The position numbers and the translations under genes are program-made. From Modestobacter caceresii (lineage in GTDB: Bacteria > Actinomycetota > Actinomycetes > Mycobacteriales > Geodermatophilaceae): a DNA stretch of 43,729 nucleotides. The stretch is from contig NZ_JPMX01000091.1 of the NCBI RefSeq assembly GCF_000761485.1, positions 217,129 through 260,857 of the forward strand. The letters are read 5' to 3'. Below the pieces are notes generated by a model. It saw only the letters and a list, made by a program, of their open reading frames with translations, had not been told where the DNA came from and did not search any database. Below are positions 19,906-29,765 of this stretch, in pieces. Within the stretch, counting starts at the first letter, position 1, and every line of letters starts with the position of its first letter.

Positions 19906-20333
19906 CAGCGCCCGCAGGAGCGAGCAGCACCGGTCGCCGCCAGTGCCACCCGGGTCACCGGGCGAGGTCGGCGGTGCCCGGGCTGCCGGTCCCGGCCCGG
20001 CCCGGCGCAGACACTGCCGCAGCCGGGCGCCGACGCCCTCCCCGGTCCGCCGCGGAGGGCGTCGCCGTCCCCGGGACACGGCCGGCGTCGTCGTCCCCGC
20101 GGCGGAGCCCGTGGCGCCGGTGGGTCGGCACTGCGCGGGCGAGCGGACCGGCCTTGGCAGACTCCCTCCGAGGACTGCCCGCGCTCGTCCTCCGGACATC
20201 GCCCGTGTCCTGATCGTCACAGGTGTGCGGAGGCCGCTCTGCGGGCATCCGACGACGAACCCCCGGTTCAGCCGTGACGACCCGCGCCCCTGCTCCGAGC
20301 CCAGGGGCGACCAGCTCAGGAGGACGACCTTTC

Positions 20334-22442
20334 ATGACCACCCAGGTGTGGCCCGGTTCCGCATATCCCCTCGGGGCGACCTACGACGGCACCGGCACCA
20401 ACTTCGCGATCTTCAGCGAGGTGGCCGAGAAGATCGAGCTGTGCCTGTTCGACGATGCGGGCAACGAGGAGCGGATCCGGCTCCCCGAGATGGACGCCTA
20501 CGTCTGGCACGCCTTCCTCCCCGGCGTCCAGCCCGGCCAGCGCTACGGCTTCCGCGTGTACGGCCCGCACGACCCCGAGCAGGGGCACCGCTGCAACCCG
20601 AACAAGCTGCTGCTGGACCCCTACGCCAAGGCGATCGACGGGCAGGTCGACTGGGACGAGGCGGTGTTCGGCTACCACTTCGCGACCGGGGCGAAGAACG
20701 ACGACGACTCGGCGGCGCACATGCCGAAGTCCGTCGTGATCAACCCCTACTTCGACTGGGGCGTGGACCGCCCGCCGAAGACCCCGTACAACAAGACGGT
20801 CATCTACGAGGCGCACGTCAAGGGCCTGACGATGACCCATCCGCGGATCCCCGAGGAGCTGCGCGGCACCTATGCCGGCGTCGCCCACCCGGCGATCATC
20901 GAGCACCTGCTGGAGCTCGGGATCACCGCGATCGAGTTGATGCCGGTGCACCAGTTCGTCCAGGACGACACGTTGCTGCAGAAGGGCCTGCGCAACTACT
21001 GGGGCTACAACACGATCGGCTTCTTCGCGCCGCACAACGAGTACGCGCAGCAGACCGACGGCCAGCAGGTGCAGGAGTTCAAGGGCATGGTCCGGGCCAT
21101 GCACGAGGCGGGCATCGAGGTGATCCTCGACGTCGTCTACAACCACACCGCCGAGGGCAACCACATGGGCCCGACGCTCTCCTTCCGGGGCATCGACAAC
21201 CAGGCCTACTACCGGCTGGTCGAGGACGACAAGCAGTACTACATGGACACCACCGGCACCGGGAACTCACTCAACGTCCGGACGCCGCAGTCGCTGCAGC
21301 TCATCATGGACTCGCTGCGCTACTGGGTCACCGAGATGCACGTCGACGGGTTCCGCTTCGACCTGGCGTCGTCCCTGGCCCGCCAGTTCCACGAGGTCGA
21401 CCGGCTGTCGGCGTTCTTCGACCTCTGCCACCAGGACCCGATCGTCAGCCAGGTGAAGCTGATCGCCGAGCCCTGGGACATCGGCGACGGCGGCTACCAG
21501 GTCGGCAACTTCCCGGCGCTGTGGACGGAGTGGAACGGCAAGTACCGCGACACCGTCCGCGACTTCTGGCGGGGCGAGAACGCCACGATCGGCGAGTTCG
21601 CCAGCCGGATCACCGGCTCGGCCGACCTCTACCAGCACTCCGGCCGGCGTCCGGTGGCCAGCATCAACTTCGTCACCGCGCACGACGGGTTCACGATCAA
21701 CGACCTGGTCTCCTACAACGAGAAGCACAACGAGGCCAACGGCGAGGACAACAACGACGGCGAGAGCCACAACCGCAGCTGGAACTTCGGCGTCGAGGGC
21801 GAGACCGACGACCCCGAGATCCTCGCGTTGCGGGCCCAGCAGCGGCGCAACTTCATCACCACGCTGATGCTCTCCCAGGGCGTCCCGATGCTGCTGCACG
21901 GCGACGAGCTCGGCCGCACGCAGCGCGGCAACAACAACGGCTACTGCCAGGACTCCGAGCTCACCTGGATCGACTGGGAGAACATCGACGAGGGCCTGCT
22001 GGAGTTCACCAAGCTGGTCACCAAGCTGCGCACCGACCACCCCACGTTCCGCCGCCGGCGGTTCTTCCACGGCCGCCCGGTGCGCCGCGCGGAGGGCGAC
22101 CCGGTCCAGGACGTCGCCTGGTTCACCCACGCCGGCGAGCTGATGAGCGAGGAGGACTGGGACGCCCACTACGCCAAGTCGATCGGCGTCTACCTCAACG
22201 GCCACGGGATCCGCTCCACCGACGAGCGGGGCGAGCCGGTCGTCGACGACTGCTTCTACCTGGTGTTCAACGCCTGGCACGAGGACATCGAGTTCACCCT
22301 GCCCAGCAGCGAGTACGCCGAGGGCTGGACCGTGGTGGTGGACACCGCGGAGATGAGCGAGGTCGAACCGGTCGTGGTGAAGGCCGGTGACACGTTGACC
22401 GTGGCCGCCCGCGCCACCGTCGTCCTGCAGTCCGCCTCATGA
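20334..22442 (+). CDS. glgX: Glycogen debranching enzyme / isoamylase (TreX/GlgX)
   Basis: The debranching enzyme cleaves alpha-1,6 branches in glycogen, giving linear maltodextrins for TreY and TreZ. It has 702 residues, the family size, with an N-terminal CBM48 domain (VWPGSAYPLGATYDGTGTNFAIF) and a GH13 barrel. The barrel regions are DVVYNHTAEG, the nucleophile Asp in DGFRFDLASSL, the acid Glu in LIAEPWDIGDGGYQVG and the Asp in VTAHDGFTINDLVSYN. The isoamylase-type segment EKHNEANGEDNNDGESHN is present. The ATG at 20334 has AGGAGG upstream; an in-frame upstream extension lacks similarity. It is the first gene of a treX-treY pair, overlapping treY by four bases (ATGA). It would equally be named treX. 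Confidence 0.96.
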   Translation: MTTQVWPGSAYPLGATYDGTGTNFAIFSEVAEKIELCLFDDAGNEERIRLPEMDAYVWHAFLPGVQPGQRYGFRVYGPHDPEQGHRCNPNKLLLDPYAKAIDGQVDWDEAVFGYHFATGAKNDDDSAAHMPKSVVINPYFDWGVDRPPKTPYNKTVIYEAHVKGLTMTHPRIPEELRGTYAGVAHPAIIEHLLELGITAIELMPVHQFVQDDTLLQKGLRNYWGYNTIGFFAPHNEYAQQTDGQQVQEFKGMVRAMHEAGIEVILDVVYNHTAEGNHMGPTLSFRGIDNQAYYRLVEDDKQYYMDTTGTGNSLNVRTPQSLQLIMDSLRYWVTEMHVDGFRFDLASSLARQFHEVDRLSAFFDLCHQDPIVSQVKLIAEPWDIGDGGYQVGNFPALWTEWNGKYRDTVRDFWRGENATIGEFASRITGSADLYQHSGRRPVASINFVTAHDGFTINDLVSYNEKHNEANGEDNNDGESHNRSWNFGVEGETDDPEILALRAQQRRNFITTLMLSQGVPMLLHGDELGRTQRGNNNGYCQDSELTWIDWENIDEGLLEFTKLVTKLRTDHPTFRRRRFFHGRPVRRAEGDPVQDVAWFTHAGELMSEEDWDAHYAKSIGVYLNGHGIRSTDERGEPVVDDCFYLVFNAWHEDIEFTLPSSEYAEGWTVVVDTAEMSEVEPVVVKAGDTLTVAARATVVLQSAS

Positions 22443-24787
22443 GCCAGGCGGCCGGAGGCCAGCCGGACGAGAGCCGCCGCCGGGAGGTGCCCGCGGGCAC
22501 CTACCGGCTGCAGGTGACCGCCGACTTCACCCTCGACGACGCGGCGACCGTGGCCGGCTACCTGGCCGACCTCGGCGTGACGCACGCGTACTCGTCCCCG
22601 CTGCTGCGCTCGGCGGCGGGGAGCACGCACGGGTACGACACGGTCGACCACGCGCACATCGACGAGCCGCGCGGCGGGCGGGCCGGGCTCGACCGGTTCG
22701 TGACCGCGTTGCACGAGCACGGGCTCGGCCTGGTGCTGGACCTGGTGCCGAACCACATGGGCGTCAGCGACCCGGCCGAGTCCGGCTGGTGGTGGGACCT
22801 GCTGCAGCACGGGCGGGAGTCCGACCACGCCGACGCCTTCGACGTCGACTGGGACTTCGGCGTCGGCCGGATCCGCATCCCGGTGCTGGGCAGCACGGAC
22901 GACGTCTCCCAGTTGGAGGTCGTGGAGACCGACGACGGCCCCGAGCTGCGCTACTACGACAACCGATTCCCAATCGCCCCGGGCACCGGGACCGGCACGC
23001 CGCAGGAGGTGCACGACCGGCAGCACTACGAGCTGGTCGACTGGCGGCGCGCGGACGACCAGCTGAACTACCGGCGCTTCTTCGCGATCAACACCCTCGC
23101 CGGGTTGCGGGTCGAGGACCGGGACGTCTTCCGGGCCACCCACGCGCTCGTCGTCCAGCTGGTGGAGAACGGCTCGGTCGACGCACTCCGGATCGACCAC
23201 CCCGACGGGCTCGCCGACCCGAAGGGCTACCTGGACCTGCTCGCCGAGGCGACCGGTGACCGGTGGACCGTGGTGGAGAAGATCCTCGAGCCCGGCGAGG
23301 AGCTCCCCGAGAGCTGGAAGACGGCCGGGACGACGGGGTACGACGCGCTCGCCGAGGTCGACGACGTGCTCATCGACCCGGCCGGCGAGGCCGCGATCAC
23401 CGCGCTGGACACCGAGCTGGCCGGCGGCCGGGTCGACTACGCCCAGCTCGTGCACGACTGCAAGCGCGAGGTCACCGACGGCATGCTCGGGTCGGAGGTG
23501 GCCCGCCTGCACCGGATCGTCGGTGAGCTCCCCGGCGTGACCGCCGAGCAGGTGACCGAAGGGCTGGCCGAGCTGCTGGCCGGCTTCCCGGTCTACCGCA
23601 GCTACCTGCCCGACGGCCGCGAGCACCTGGACGCCACGGTGGCCGCGGTGAAGCTCCGCCGTCCCGACCTCACCGCCGCCGTCGACGCGCTGCACCCGCT
23701 GCTGGGTTCGGCCGGCACCGAGCTGGCCACCCGGTTCGAGCAGACCTCCGGTCCGGTCATGGCCAAGGGCGTCGAGGACAGCGCCTACTACCGGTGGTCG
23801 CGCTTCGTCGCGCTCAACGAGGTGGGCGGCGACCCGGCCCGGTTCGGGACGACGGTCGAGCAGTTCCACGCGGCGCAGCAGCACCGCCAGGAGGTCAAGC
23901 CGGCCTCGATGACGACGCTGTCCACGCACGACACCAAGCGCAGCGAGGACGTCCGGGCCCGGCTGGCCGTGCTCGCCGAGGTCCCGTCCGAGTGGGCCGG
24001 CCTGGTCCGCGACTGGCTGGACCGGCACCCGCTGACCGACCGCCCGCTGGCCCATCTGGTGTGGCAGAACCTCGTCGGCGCCTGGCCGCTCTCCCGGGAG
24101 CGGGCGCACGCCTACGTGGAGAAGGCGGCCCGGGAGGCGGGCACCTCGACCACCTGGACCAACCCGGTGCAGGAGTTCGAGGACCAGCTGCACGCCCTGG
24201 TGGACGCAGCGTTCGACGACGCCACCACGCACGCGGAGATCGAGCGGTTCGTGCAGCGGATCGCGCCGTTCGGCTGGTCGAACTCGCTGTCGCAGAAGCT
24301 GCTGCAGCTGACCATCCCCGGCGTCCCGGACGTGTACCAGGGCACCGAGCTGTGGGACTTCTCGTTGGTCGACCCGGACAACCGGCGTCCGGTCGACTAC
24401 GGGGTGCGGCAGGAGCTGCTGGCCCGGCTGGACGAGGGCTGGGTGCCGCCGGTCGACGAGACCGGTGCGGCCAAGCTGCTGGTCGTCTCCCGCACGCTGC
24501 GGCACCGGCGCGACGCCCCGGATTCCTGGTCCGGGTACACCCCGGTGCCGGCCCGCGGGCCGGCGGCCGACTCCGTCGTCGCGTTCGACCGCGGCGGCGT
24601 CGTCACCGTCGCGACCCGGCGGCCGGTCCACCTGGCCGAGACCGGCTGGGGCGACACCGCGGTCGGCTCGCGGACCGGCGCGTGGCGGGACCTGCTCACC
24701 GGCACCCGACTGGTCTCCGACTCGGGCGGCATCCGGCTGAGCGACCTGTGCGCACAGCTGCCGGTCGCCCTGCTCGTCCGGGACTGA
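22439..24787 (+). CDS. treY: Maltooligosyl trehalose synthase (TreY)
   Basis: TreY isomerises the reducing-end alpha-1,4 bond of maltodextrins to alpha-1,1, making maltooligosyl trehalose. It has 782 residues, normal for TreY. The N-terminal PAGTYRLQVTADFTLDDAA and YLADLGVTHAYSSPLL are characteristic, as are GSTHGYDTVDH and VLDLVPNHMGVS. The nucleophile Asp is in ALRIDHPDGLADP and the Glu in WTVVEKILEPGEELP. SMTTLSTHDTKRSEDVRARL and the C-terminal TIPGVPDVYQGTELWDFSLVDPDNRRPVDY complete it. The start ATG overlaps the glgX stop, so translation is coupled. A strong hairpin follows the stop. TreZ, the next enzyme, is encoded 3.2 kb downstream beyond an opposite-strand exporter rather than adjacent. 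Confidence 0.97.
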   Translation: MSQAAGGQPDESRRREVPAGTYRLQVTADFTLDDAATVAGYLADLGVTHAYSSPLLRSAAGSTHGYDTVDHAHIDEPRGGRAGLDRFVTALHEHGLGLVLDLVPNHMGVSDPAESGWWWDLLQHGRESDHADAFDVDWDFGVGRIRIPVLGSTDDVSQLEVVETDDGPELRYYDNRFPIAPGTGTGTPQEVHDRQHYELVDWRRADDQLNYRRFFAINTLAGLRVEDRDVFRATHALVVQLVENGSVDALRIDHPDGLADPKGYLDLLAEATGDRWTVVEKILEPGEELPESWKTAGTTGYDALAEVDDVLIDPAGEAAITALDTELAGGRVDYAQLVHDCKREVTDGMLGSEVARLHRIVGELPGVTAEQVTEGLAELLAGFPVYRSYLPDGREHLDATVAAVKLRRPDLTAAVDALHPLLGSAGTELATRFEQTSGPVMAKGVEDSAYYRWSRFVALNEVGGDPARFGTTVEQFHAAQQHRQEVKPASMTTLSTHDTKRSEDVRARLAVLAEVPSEWAGLVRDWLDRHPLTDRPLAHLVWQNLVGAWPLSRERAHAYVEKAAREAGTSTTWTNPVQEFEDQLHALVDAAFDDATTHAEIERFVQRIAPFGWSNSLSQKLLQLTIPGVPDVYQGTELWDFSLVDPDNRRPVDYGVRQELLARLDEGWVPPVDETGAAKLLVVSRTLRHRRDAPDSWSGYTPVPARGPAADSVVAFDRGGVVTVATRRPVHLAETGWGDTAVGSRTGAWRDLLTGTRLVSDSGGIRLSDLCAQLPVALLVRD

Positions 24788-24793
24788 ACCGGC

Positions 24794-24832
24794 CCGGCCC
24801 TCGCCGCCGCCAGACCTGGTGGCGAGGGCCGG
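24794..24832. terminator. Hairpin between convergent treY and ABC permease genes
   Basis: A 12-bp stem has arms CCGGCCCTCGCC (24794-24805) and GGCGAGGGCCGG (24821-24832). It starts 7 bases past the treY stop and ends 5 bases before the permease stop. There is no T tract. Confidence 0.7.
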
Positions 24833-24836
24833 ACCG

Positions 24837-26048
24837 TCAGAACCGGATCGCGTCGATCACCTTCACCCGGACGGCGATCAGCGCGGGCACCAGACCGGCC
24901 AGCGCGCCGACGGCCGTCGCCGCGACCAACCCCTCGATCGCCGCCGAGACCGGGAACCCGGGCGCGTCGACCAGCGGGACGCCGCCGGCCAGCCACCTCT
25001 CCAGCGGCAGGTTCCGGACGATCGCCACCGACATAGCCACCGCGGCGAGCCCCGCCAGCGCGGTGGCCACGACGCTCTCCAGCACGACCGCGGAGAAGAC
25101 CCGCGCCGAGGTCGCCCCGAAGCTCCGCCGGACGCCGATCTCCCGGATCCGCTGGCGCACGGTGACCAGCCCGATGTTCAGCACGCCGAGCCCGCCGAGG
25201 GCCAGCACCACCAGCCCGGCGGCACGGACCGCGAGCCGGAGCTTGGCGATGGTGTCCTCCAGGTTCTCCGGGTCCTGCCGGTAGGCCTGCACCTCCGCCC
25301 CGGGCAGCAGCCGGGCCAGGTCGGTCTGCACCGCCGCCACCACCGCGTCGGCCTGCTCGGAGGGCACCCAGAGCTCCAACGTGGGCGACGCCCCGAACCC
25401 CGGGCCGCCCGCCGCGGTCACGGCGTCCCCGGCCGAGGAGTCGATCCGGTAGGTGCTCGGCCAGCCCTCGTTCCAGGCGACGACCCCGACGATCGTGGCC
25501 AGCACCGGCTGGGAGCCGCCGATCACCACGGTCGGCCGGGTGCTGAGATCGGTCACGCCGAGCAGCGTCAGGAAGTCCTGGTTGACGACCAGCGCGGGCG
25601 ACAGGCTCTGCCGGTCACCGGCGCGGAACCAGCGGCCCTCGACCGGCTGGATGCGGTGCAGCGGCCCGTAGGACGGCGAGACGCGCCGGGTCTCAACGGA
25701 CTGGGTGCCCCCGGGGAACCGGTACAGCCCGCTCTCCTGGGCGAGGGTGGCGACCGCCTGCTCGGGGAGTCCGTACCGGGTGACCAGCGCCTCGACCCCG
25801 GCGTCCCACTCCTGCCGGGGCACGTTCCCGGTCATCGGGTCGTAGGCGGAGACCCCGATGGTCGCCGTCCGTCCGCCGCTGGCCTCGGCCTGCTCCTGCT
25901 GCACCTGGGCGGCGATCTGGCCCAGCGCGGTCACCGTGGTCATCGCCAGCACGGCCAGGAAGACCCCGACCAGGGACAGCAGCACCCGGGCCTTGTGCAC
26001 CCGGACCTCTCCCCACGCCTCGCTGAAGGTGCCCAGCAGCCCGGTCAT
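24837..26048 (-). CDS. ABC transporter permease, MacB/FtsX type
   Basis: The permease has 403 residues. Helix 1 (about 22-45: VLLSLVGVFLAVLAMTTVTAL) is followed by a large extracytoplasmic MacB_PCD-like domain. Three C-terminal helices form the FtsX domain, containing the family loop NIGLVTVRQRIREIGVRRSFGAT. It ends AVRVKVIDAIRF, typical of this class. Such permeases act as mechanotransmitters for substrates taken at the membrane surface rather than pumping through the bilayer. Its ATG overlaps the ATPase stop (ATGA at 26045-26048), making it the third gene of a tightly coupled adaptor-ATPase-permease operon. The substrate is unknown. Confidence 0.93.
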   Translation of the reverse strand: MTGLLGTFSEAWGEVRVHKARVLLSLVGVFLAVLAMTTVTALGQIAAQVQQEQAEASGGRTATIGVSAYDPMTGNVPRQEWDAGVEALVTRYGLPEQAVATLAQESGLYRFPGGTQSVETRRVSPSYGPLHRIQPVEGRWFRAGDRQSLSPALVVNQDFLTLLGVTDLSTRPTVVIGGSQPVLATIVGVVAWNEGWPSTYRIDSSAGDAVTAAGGPGFGASPTLELWVPSEQADAVVAAVQTDLARLLPGAEVQAYRQDPENLEDTIAKLRLAVRAAGLVVLALGGLGVLNIGLVTVRQRIREIGVRRSFGATSARVFSAVVLESVVATALAGLAAVAMSVAIVRNLPLERWLAGGVPLVDAPGFPVSAAIEGLVAATAVGALAGLVPALIAVRVKVIDAIRF

Positions 26049-26773
26049 GCGTCGGTCCGGTCGCTGGTCGCGGCGGCGAGGGCGTCCCCCGCCGCCACCG
26101 GGGTGAGCCGGCCGGCGTCCAGCCGGAAACGGCGCCCGGCCAGCGCGGCCACCGAGAGGTCGTGGGTGATCGTCACCAGGGCTGCACCGTTCTCGGCGGT
26201 CACCTCGGTCAGCAGCGCCATCACGGCGGCCCCGGTCTCGACGTCCAGCGCGCCGGTCGGCTCGTCGGCGAGCACCACCCGCGGCCCACGGACCAGCGCC
26301 CGGGCGATCGCCACCCGCTGCTGCTCACCGCCGGAGAGCTTCTCCGGCACCGAGAGGGCGCGGGCGCCCAGCCCCACCCGGTCGAGCATGGTTCGGGCCG
26401 CCCGGTTGCGGGTGAGGAAGTCCCGGCCACGGGCGTAGAGCAGCGGGGCGGCGACGTTCTCCTCCGCGGTGCGCCGCGGCAGCAGGTTGAACTGCTGGAA
26501 GACGAAGCCGAAGGTCTCTCCCCGCAGCCGGGACCGCCGCCGTCCACCGAGGGAGTCGGTCGGCTGCCCGTCGAGCAGGTAGCTGCCGGCGGTCGGGCTG
26601 TCCAGCAGCCCCAGCACGTTGAGCAGGGTGGACTTCCCCGATCCGGACCGGCCGACGATGGACACGTGCTCGCCGGCCGCGACGCTCAGGTCGACCCCGG
26701 CCAGCACCGGCAGCAGGCTCCCGTCGGGGAGCCGCACGTCCCGGCCGATCCCGGAGAGCTCGAGCAGGCTCAC
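26045..26773 (-). CDS. ABC transporter ATP-binding protein, MacB/LolD type
   Basis: The ATPase subunit has 242 residues. Walker A is GRSGSGKSTLLN, the Q-loop region is VFQQFNLLPRRTAEENV, the signature LSGGEQQRVAIARAL, Walker B VVLADEPTGALD and the H-loop ITHD. The FQQFNLLP and PTGALD wording places it with LolD/MacB/FtsE exporters. The GTG at 26773 is chosen because it overlaps the adaptor's TGA (GTGA) and begins [12 protein letters not shown] just ahead of the ABC core; the frame is open further upstream but inside the adaptor gene. Overlaps on both sides mean all three subunits are probably made in fixed ratio. Confidence 0.95.
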   Translation of the reverse strand: MSLLELSGIGRDVRLPDGSLLPVLAGVDLSVAAGEHVSIVGRSGSGKSTLLNVLGLLDSPTAGSYLLDGQPTDSLGGRRRSRLRGETFGFVFQQFNLLPRRTAEENVAAPLLYARGRDFLTRNRAARTMLDRVGLGARALSVPEKLSGGEQQRVAIARALVRGPRVVLADEPTGALDVETGAAVMALLTEVTAENGAALVTITHDLSVAALAGRRFRLDAGRLTPVAAGDALAAATSDRTDA

Positions 26774-27795
26774 CCGTACGGCCCGCCCATGCCGTAGGGG
26801 TCGGCGGCCGCGTCGTCGGGCACCGGCACGAACTCCAGCACCGACTCGCCCTCGGTCAGGCCGCCGGTGATCTCCACCTGCTGACCGTCGGTGAGCCCCA
26901 GGGTGACCGGCCGCTCCTCGGGGGCGCCGTCGGCGCCGGGCACCCACACCATGCCGTTCTGCACCGAGCCCTGCACCGCGGTCACCGGCACCACCAGCGC
27001 GTCGGCGACCTCACCGGCCTGGACGGCGACGGTCGCCGCCATCCCGGCGAAGACGGTCACCCCGGCCGGGACGGCGCAGCGGGCGGTCGTGGTCGCGGCG
27101 ATCGGCATGCCGGTCATCGGGTCCACGCCGGCGTTCGCCTGGTCGTCCTCGCCGGGCGGGGCACCGAGGGTGAGCCCGGTGCAGGTGAACGGCGCCGGTC
27201 CGCCGGTGACGGTGACCTCGGCCGTGCTCGGCGGGCTCAGCAGCCGGAACTGGTCGGCCTGCGACAGCGACGCGGTCACCGAGAGGGTGCCCGGGGAGAT
27301 GGTGCCGACGGCGTCCCCGACGGCCACGACCTGGTCCTTGAGGACGTCGAGGGTGGCCAGCCGGCCGGCCGCCGGGGCGGTGACGGTCACCACCTTGACC
27401 AGCGGGTCCCGCGGCGTCGAGGTCGGGTTCCCCTCGGCGTCCGTGCCGACGACCGGGTCGCGCTCCTCCTCGTACCGGACGTCGAGCAGCTTGTCGCCGA
27501 CCACCACCGGCGCCCCGGCGCTGACGTGCAGCCGGCTCACCGTCCCGGCGGCGGTGGCCTTGACCGGCACCGCGGGGTCGGCGGCGATGGCGCCCTGCAC
27601 GGAGACGGTGTTGGTCACCGTGCCGCGGGCGACCGGGATCGAGGGTGACGCCAGGTCGACGCCGGGGGCACTGGTGTCGCCGGCGGGCCCGGTGTCGCCG
27701 CTGCCGCGGAAGGCGAGGACGACCAGGGCCACCGCGATCACCGCCCAGATCATGATCCTCAGCACGGGCAGGACCCAGGTCCGGACCACCGTCAT
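26770..27795 (-). CDS. Efflux adaptor protein, MacA/HlyD-like
   Basis: The extracytoplasmic adaptor has 341 residues. One N-terminal helix (about 12-30: [17 protein letters not shown]) anchors it. A biotinyl-lipoyl-like domain follows, with paired beta segments: [31 protein letters not shown], shown here only by its pattern, and [18 protein letters not shown] beta-barrel and a membrane-proximal segment ending [21 protein letters not shown] complete it. No long coiled-coil hairpin is evident, as expected without an outer-membrane channel. Two cysteines (FTCTGL, ARCAVP) could form a disulfide. The first gene of the exporter, it has AGAGAG before the ATG at 27795 and a TAGGTT about 40 bases further up. 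Confidence 0.88.
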   Translation of the reverse strand: MTVVRTWVLPVLRIMIWAVIAVALVVLAFRGSGDTGPAGDTSAPGVDLASPSIPVARGTVTNTVSVQGAIAADPAVPVKATAAGTVSRLHVSAGAPVVVGDKLLDVRYEEERDPVVGTDAEGNPTSTPRDPLVKVVTVTAPAAGRLATLDVLKDQVVAVGDAVGTISPGTLSVTASLSQADQFRLLSPPSTAEVTVTGGPAPFTCTGLTLGAPPGEDDQANAGVDPMTGMPIAATTTARCAVPAGVTVFAGMAATVAVQAGEVADALVVPVTAVQGSVQNGMVWVPGADGAPEERPVTLGLTDGQQVEITGGLTEGESVLEFVPVPDDAAADPYGMGGPYG

Positions 27796-28011
27796 GTCGG
27801 CTCTCTTCGTCGCGCGGAACGGAAGCGTGCAGAACCTAGCGGCGCTGCGCCCCTGTCGGGGTCATCCCGGCGACGGAAACGCCGTCGTCAGCAGGTCGTC
27901 CTCCAGGTGGACGCCGCCCGGCCCGAGACGTGCGCACCGGCGACGGTTGACCGCCGGGTGCCCGGGCATGATCGACCTGCCCGTCCCCCGCACCGCCCTG
28001 GAGGCCCCCGC

Positions 28012-29763
28012 ATGTCCGAGCCCGTCGACTTCACCGTCTGGGCGCCGCTGCCCGAGCGGGTCCGCCTGCAGGTCGACGGCGGGGTGCACGACATGCAGCG
28101 GGACGACGCCGGCTGGTGGCGCGCCACGGTCGACGCCTCCCCCGAGGCCGACTACGGCTACCTGCTCGACGACAACCCGACGCCGCGACCCGACCCGCGC
28201 TCCCGGCGTCAGCCCGACGGCGTGCACGGGCTCTCCCGCCGCTTCGACCCGTCCGCGTACCGCTGGGGCGACGGTGCCTGGACCGGGCGCCCGCTCGCCG
28301 GCGGGGTGGTCTACGAGCTGCACATCGGCACCTACACCCGCGAGGGCACCTTCGACGCGGCGATCCGGAACCTGGACCACCTGGTCGACCTGGGCATCGA
28401 CTTCGTCGAGCTGCTGCCGGTGAACGGCTTCAACGGCACGCACAACTGGGGCTACGACGGCGTCGCCTGGTACGCGGTGCAGGAGACCTACGGCGGCCCC
28501 GCGGGCTACCAGCGCTTCGTCGACGCCTGCCACCAGCGCGGGCTGGGCGTCATCCAGGACGTCGTCTACAACCACCTGGGCCCGTCGGGCAACTACCTCC
28601 CGGAGTTCTTCCCGGTCTTCGCCGAGGGCGCGAACACCTGGGGCAACTCGATCAACCTCTCCGGCCCGGACTCCGACGAGGTGCGGCGCTACGTCCTGGA
28701 CAACGCCCTGATGTGGCTGCGCGACATGCACGCCGACGGCCTGCGACTGGACGCGGTGCACGCGCTGGTCGACGAGCGGGCGACGCACGTGCTCGAGGAG
28801 ATGGCTGCCGAGGTCGCCAAGCTCTCGGTCGCCGAGGGCCGCCCGCTGACGCTGATCGCGGAGAGCGACCTCAACGACCCGCGGATGGTCACGCCCCGGG
28901 TGGCCGGCGGCACCGGTCTGGACGCGCAGTGGAGCGACGACTTCCACCACTCGCTGCACGCCCAGCTGACCGGCGAGGGGCAGGGCTACTACGCCGACTT
29001 CGAGGCGGCCGGGCTCGGCGGGCTGGCGAAGGTGCTGACCGGCGCCTTCTTCCACGCCGGCGACTGGTCCAGTTTCCGCAGGCGGCACCACGGCCGCCCG
29101 GTCGACACCGCGGCCCTGCCGGGCTGGAAGTTCCTGGCCTACCTGCAGGACCACGACCAGATCGGCAACCGGGCGGTCGGCGACCGGATCTCCGCCTCGC
29201 TCTCCCCCAGCCTGCTCGGCGTCGGCGCCACCCTGGTGCTGACCAGCCCGTTCACCCCGATGCTCTTCATGGGCGAGGAGTGGGGCGCCTCGACCCCGTG
29301 GCAGTTCTTCACCAGCCACCCGGAGCCCGAACTGGGGCGGGCCACCGCGGAGGGCCGGATCGGGGAGTTCGCCGAGCACGGCTGGGACGCCGCCGTGGTG
29401 CCCGACCCGCAGGACATGGAGACCTTCACCCGCTCGAAGCTGGACTGGTCGGAGGTCGAGCAGGAGCCGCACGCCCACGTGCTCGCCGTGCACAAGGCGC
29501 TGCTCGCGCTGCGCCGCCGGCACCCGGAGCTGGTCGACCCGGACCTGTCCGCGGTGCAGGTGCACTGGGACGACGCCGACCGGTGGCTGGTCGTGCACCG
29601 CGGCTCGCTGCGGGTGGTCGCCAACCTGTCCGACCAGCCGCGGGAGATCGACCTGGACACCGCGGCCACCCAGGTCCTGTTCGCCAGCGGGGAGCTGCCC
29701 GAGCTGGACGGGGCGCAGGTGACGGTGCCGGCGGAGAGCGCCGTCGTCCTCGCCACCCACTGA
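28012..29763 (+). CDS. treZ: Malto-oligosyltrehalose trehalohydrolase (TreZ)
   Basis: TreZ releases trehalose from maltooligosyl trehalose, the last step after TreX and TreY. It has 583 residues, family size. The N-terminal CBM48-like domain begins [17 protein letters not shown]. The barrel has [33 protein letters not shown], the nucleophile Asp in [13 protein letters not shown], Glu in [11 protein letters not shown], and [14 protein letters not shown] with the third acid. [16 protein letters not shown] follows. The ATG at 28012 has GGAGG about 6 bases upstream; a longer open frame upstream lacks similarity. It is divergent from the exporter operon. A reductase gene begins 2 bases after its stop, so the two form an operon. 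Confidence 0.96.
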   Translation: MSEPVDFTVWAPLPERVRLQVDGGVHDMQRDDAGWWRATVDASPEADYGYLLDDNPTPRPDPRSRRQPDGVHGLSRRFDPSAYRWGDGAWTGRPLAGGVVYELHIGTYTREGTFDAAIRNLDHLVDLGIDFVELLPVNGFNGTHNWGYDGVAWYAVQETYGGPAGYQRFVDACHQRGLGVIQDVVYNHLGPSGNYLPEFFPVFAEGANTWGNSINLSGPDSDEVRRYVLDNALMWLRDMHADGLRLDAVHALVDERATHVLEEMAAEVAKLSVAEGRPLTLIAESDLNDPRMVTPRVAGGTGLDAQWSDDFHHSLHAQLTGEGQGYYADFEAAGLGGLAKVLTGAFFHAGDWSSFRRRHHGRPVDTAALPGWKFLAYLQDHDQIGNRAVGDRISASLSPSLLGVGATLVLTSPFTPMLFMGEEWGASTPWQFFTSHPEPELGRATAEGRIGEFAEHGWDAAVVPDPQDMETFTRSKLDWSEVEQEPHAHVLAVHKALLALRRRHPELVDPDLSAVQVHWDDADRWLVVHRGSLRVVANLSDQPREIDLDTAATQVLFASGELPELDGAQVTVPAESAVVLATH

Positions 29764-29765
29764 GC

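Larger units (their letters stand above)
19753..20333. other. 581-base gap between divergent uvrB and treX/glgX
   Basis: No convincing gene is seen. Several frames are open by GC bias alone, with runs of Arg, Pro and Gly and no recognisable protein. The gap holds the uvrB promoter at its left edge, a sigma-70-like promoter facing right at 19877-19905, and the treX ribosome site (AGGAGG) at its right edge. Confidence 0.6.

Noticed and set aside
20206-20221. CRP-like site (TGTGA-N6 half on the minus strand) before treX
   Set aside because: One half-site matches fully, the other only 3 of 5; chance is likely.
27947-27972. TTGACC as a treZ promoter
   Set aside because: No acceptable -10 at 16-18 bases; CATGAT lies only 14 bases away.
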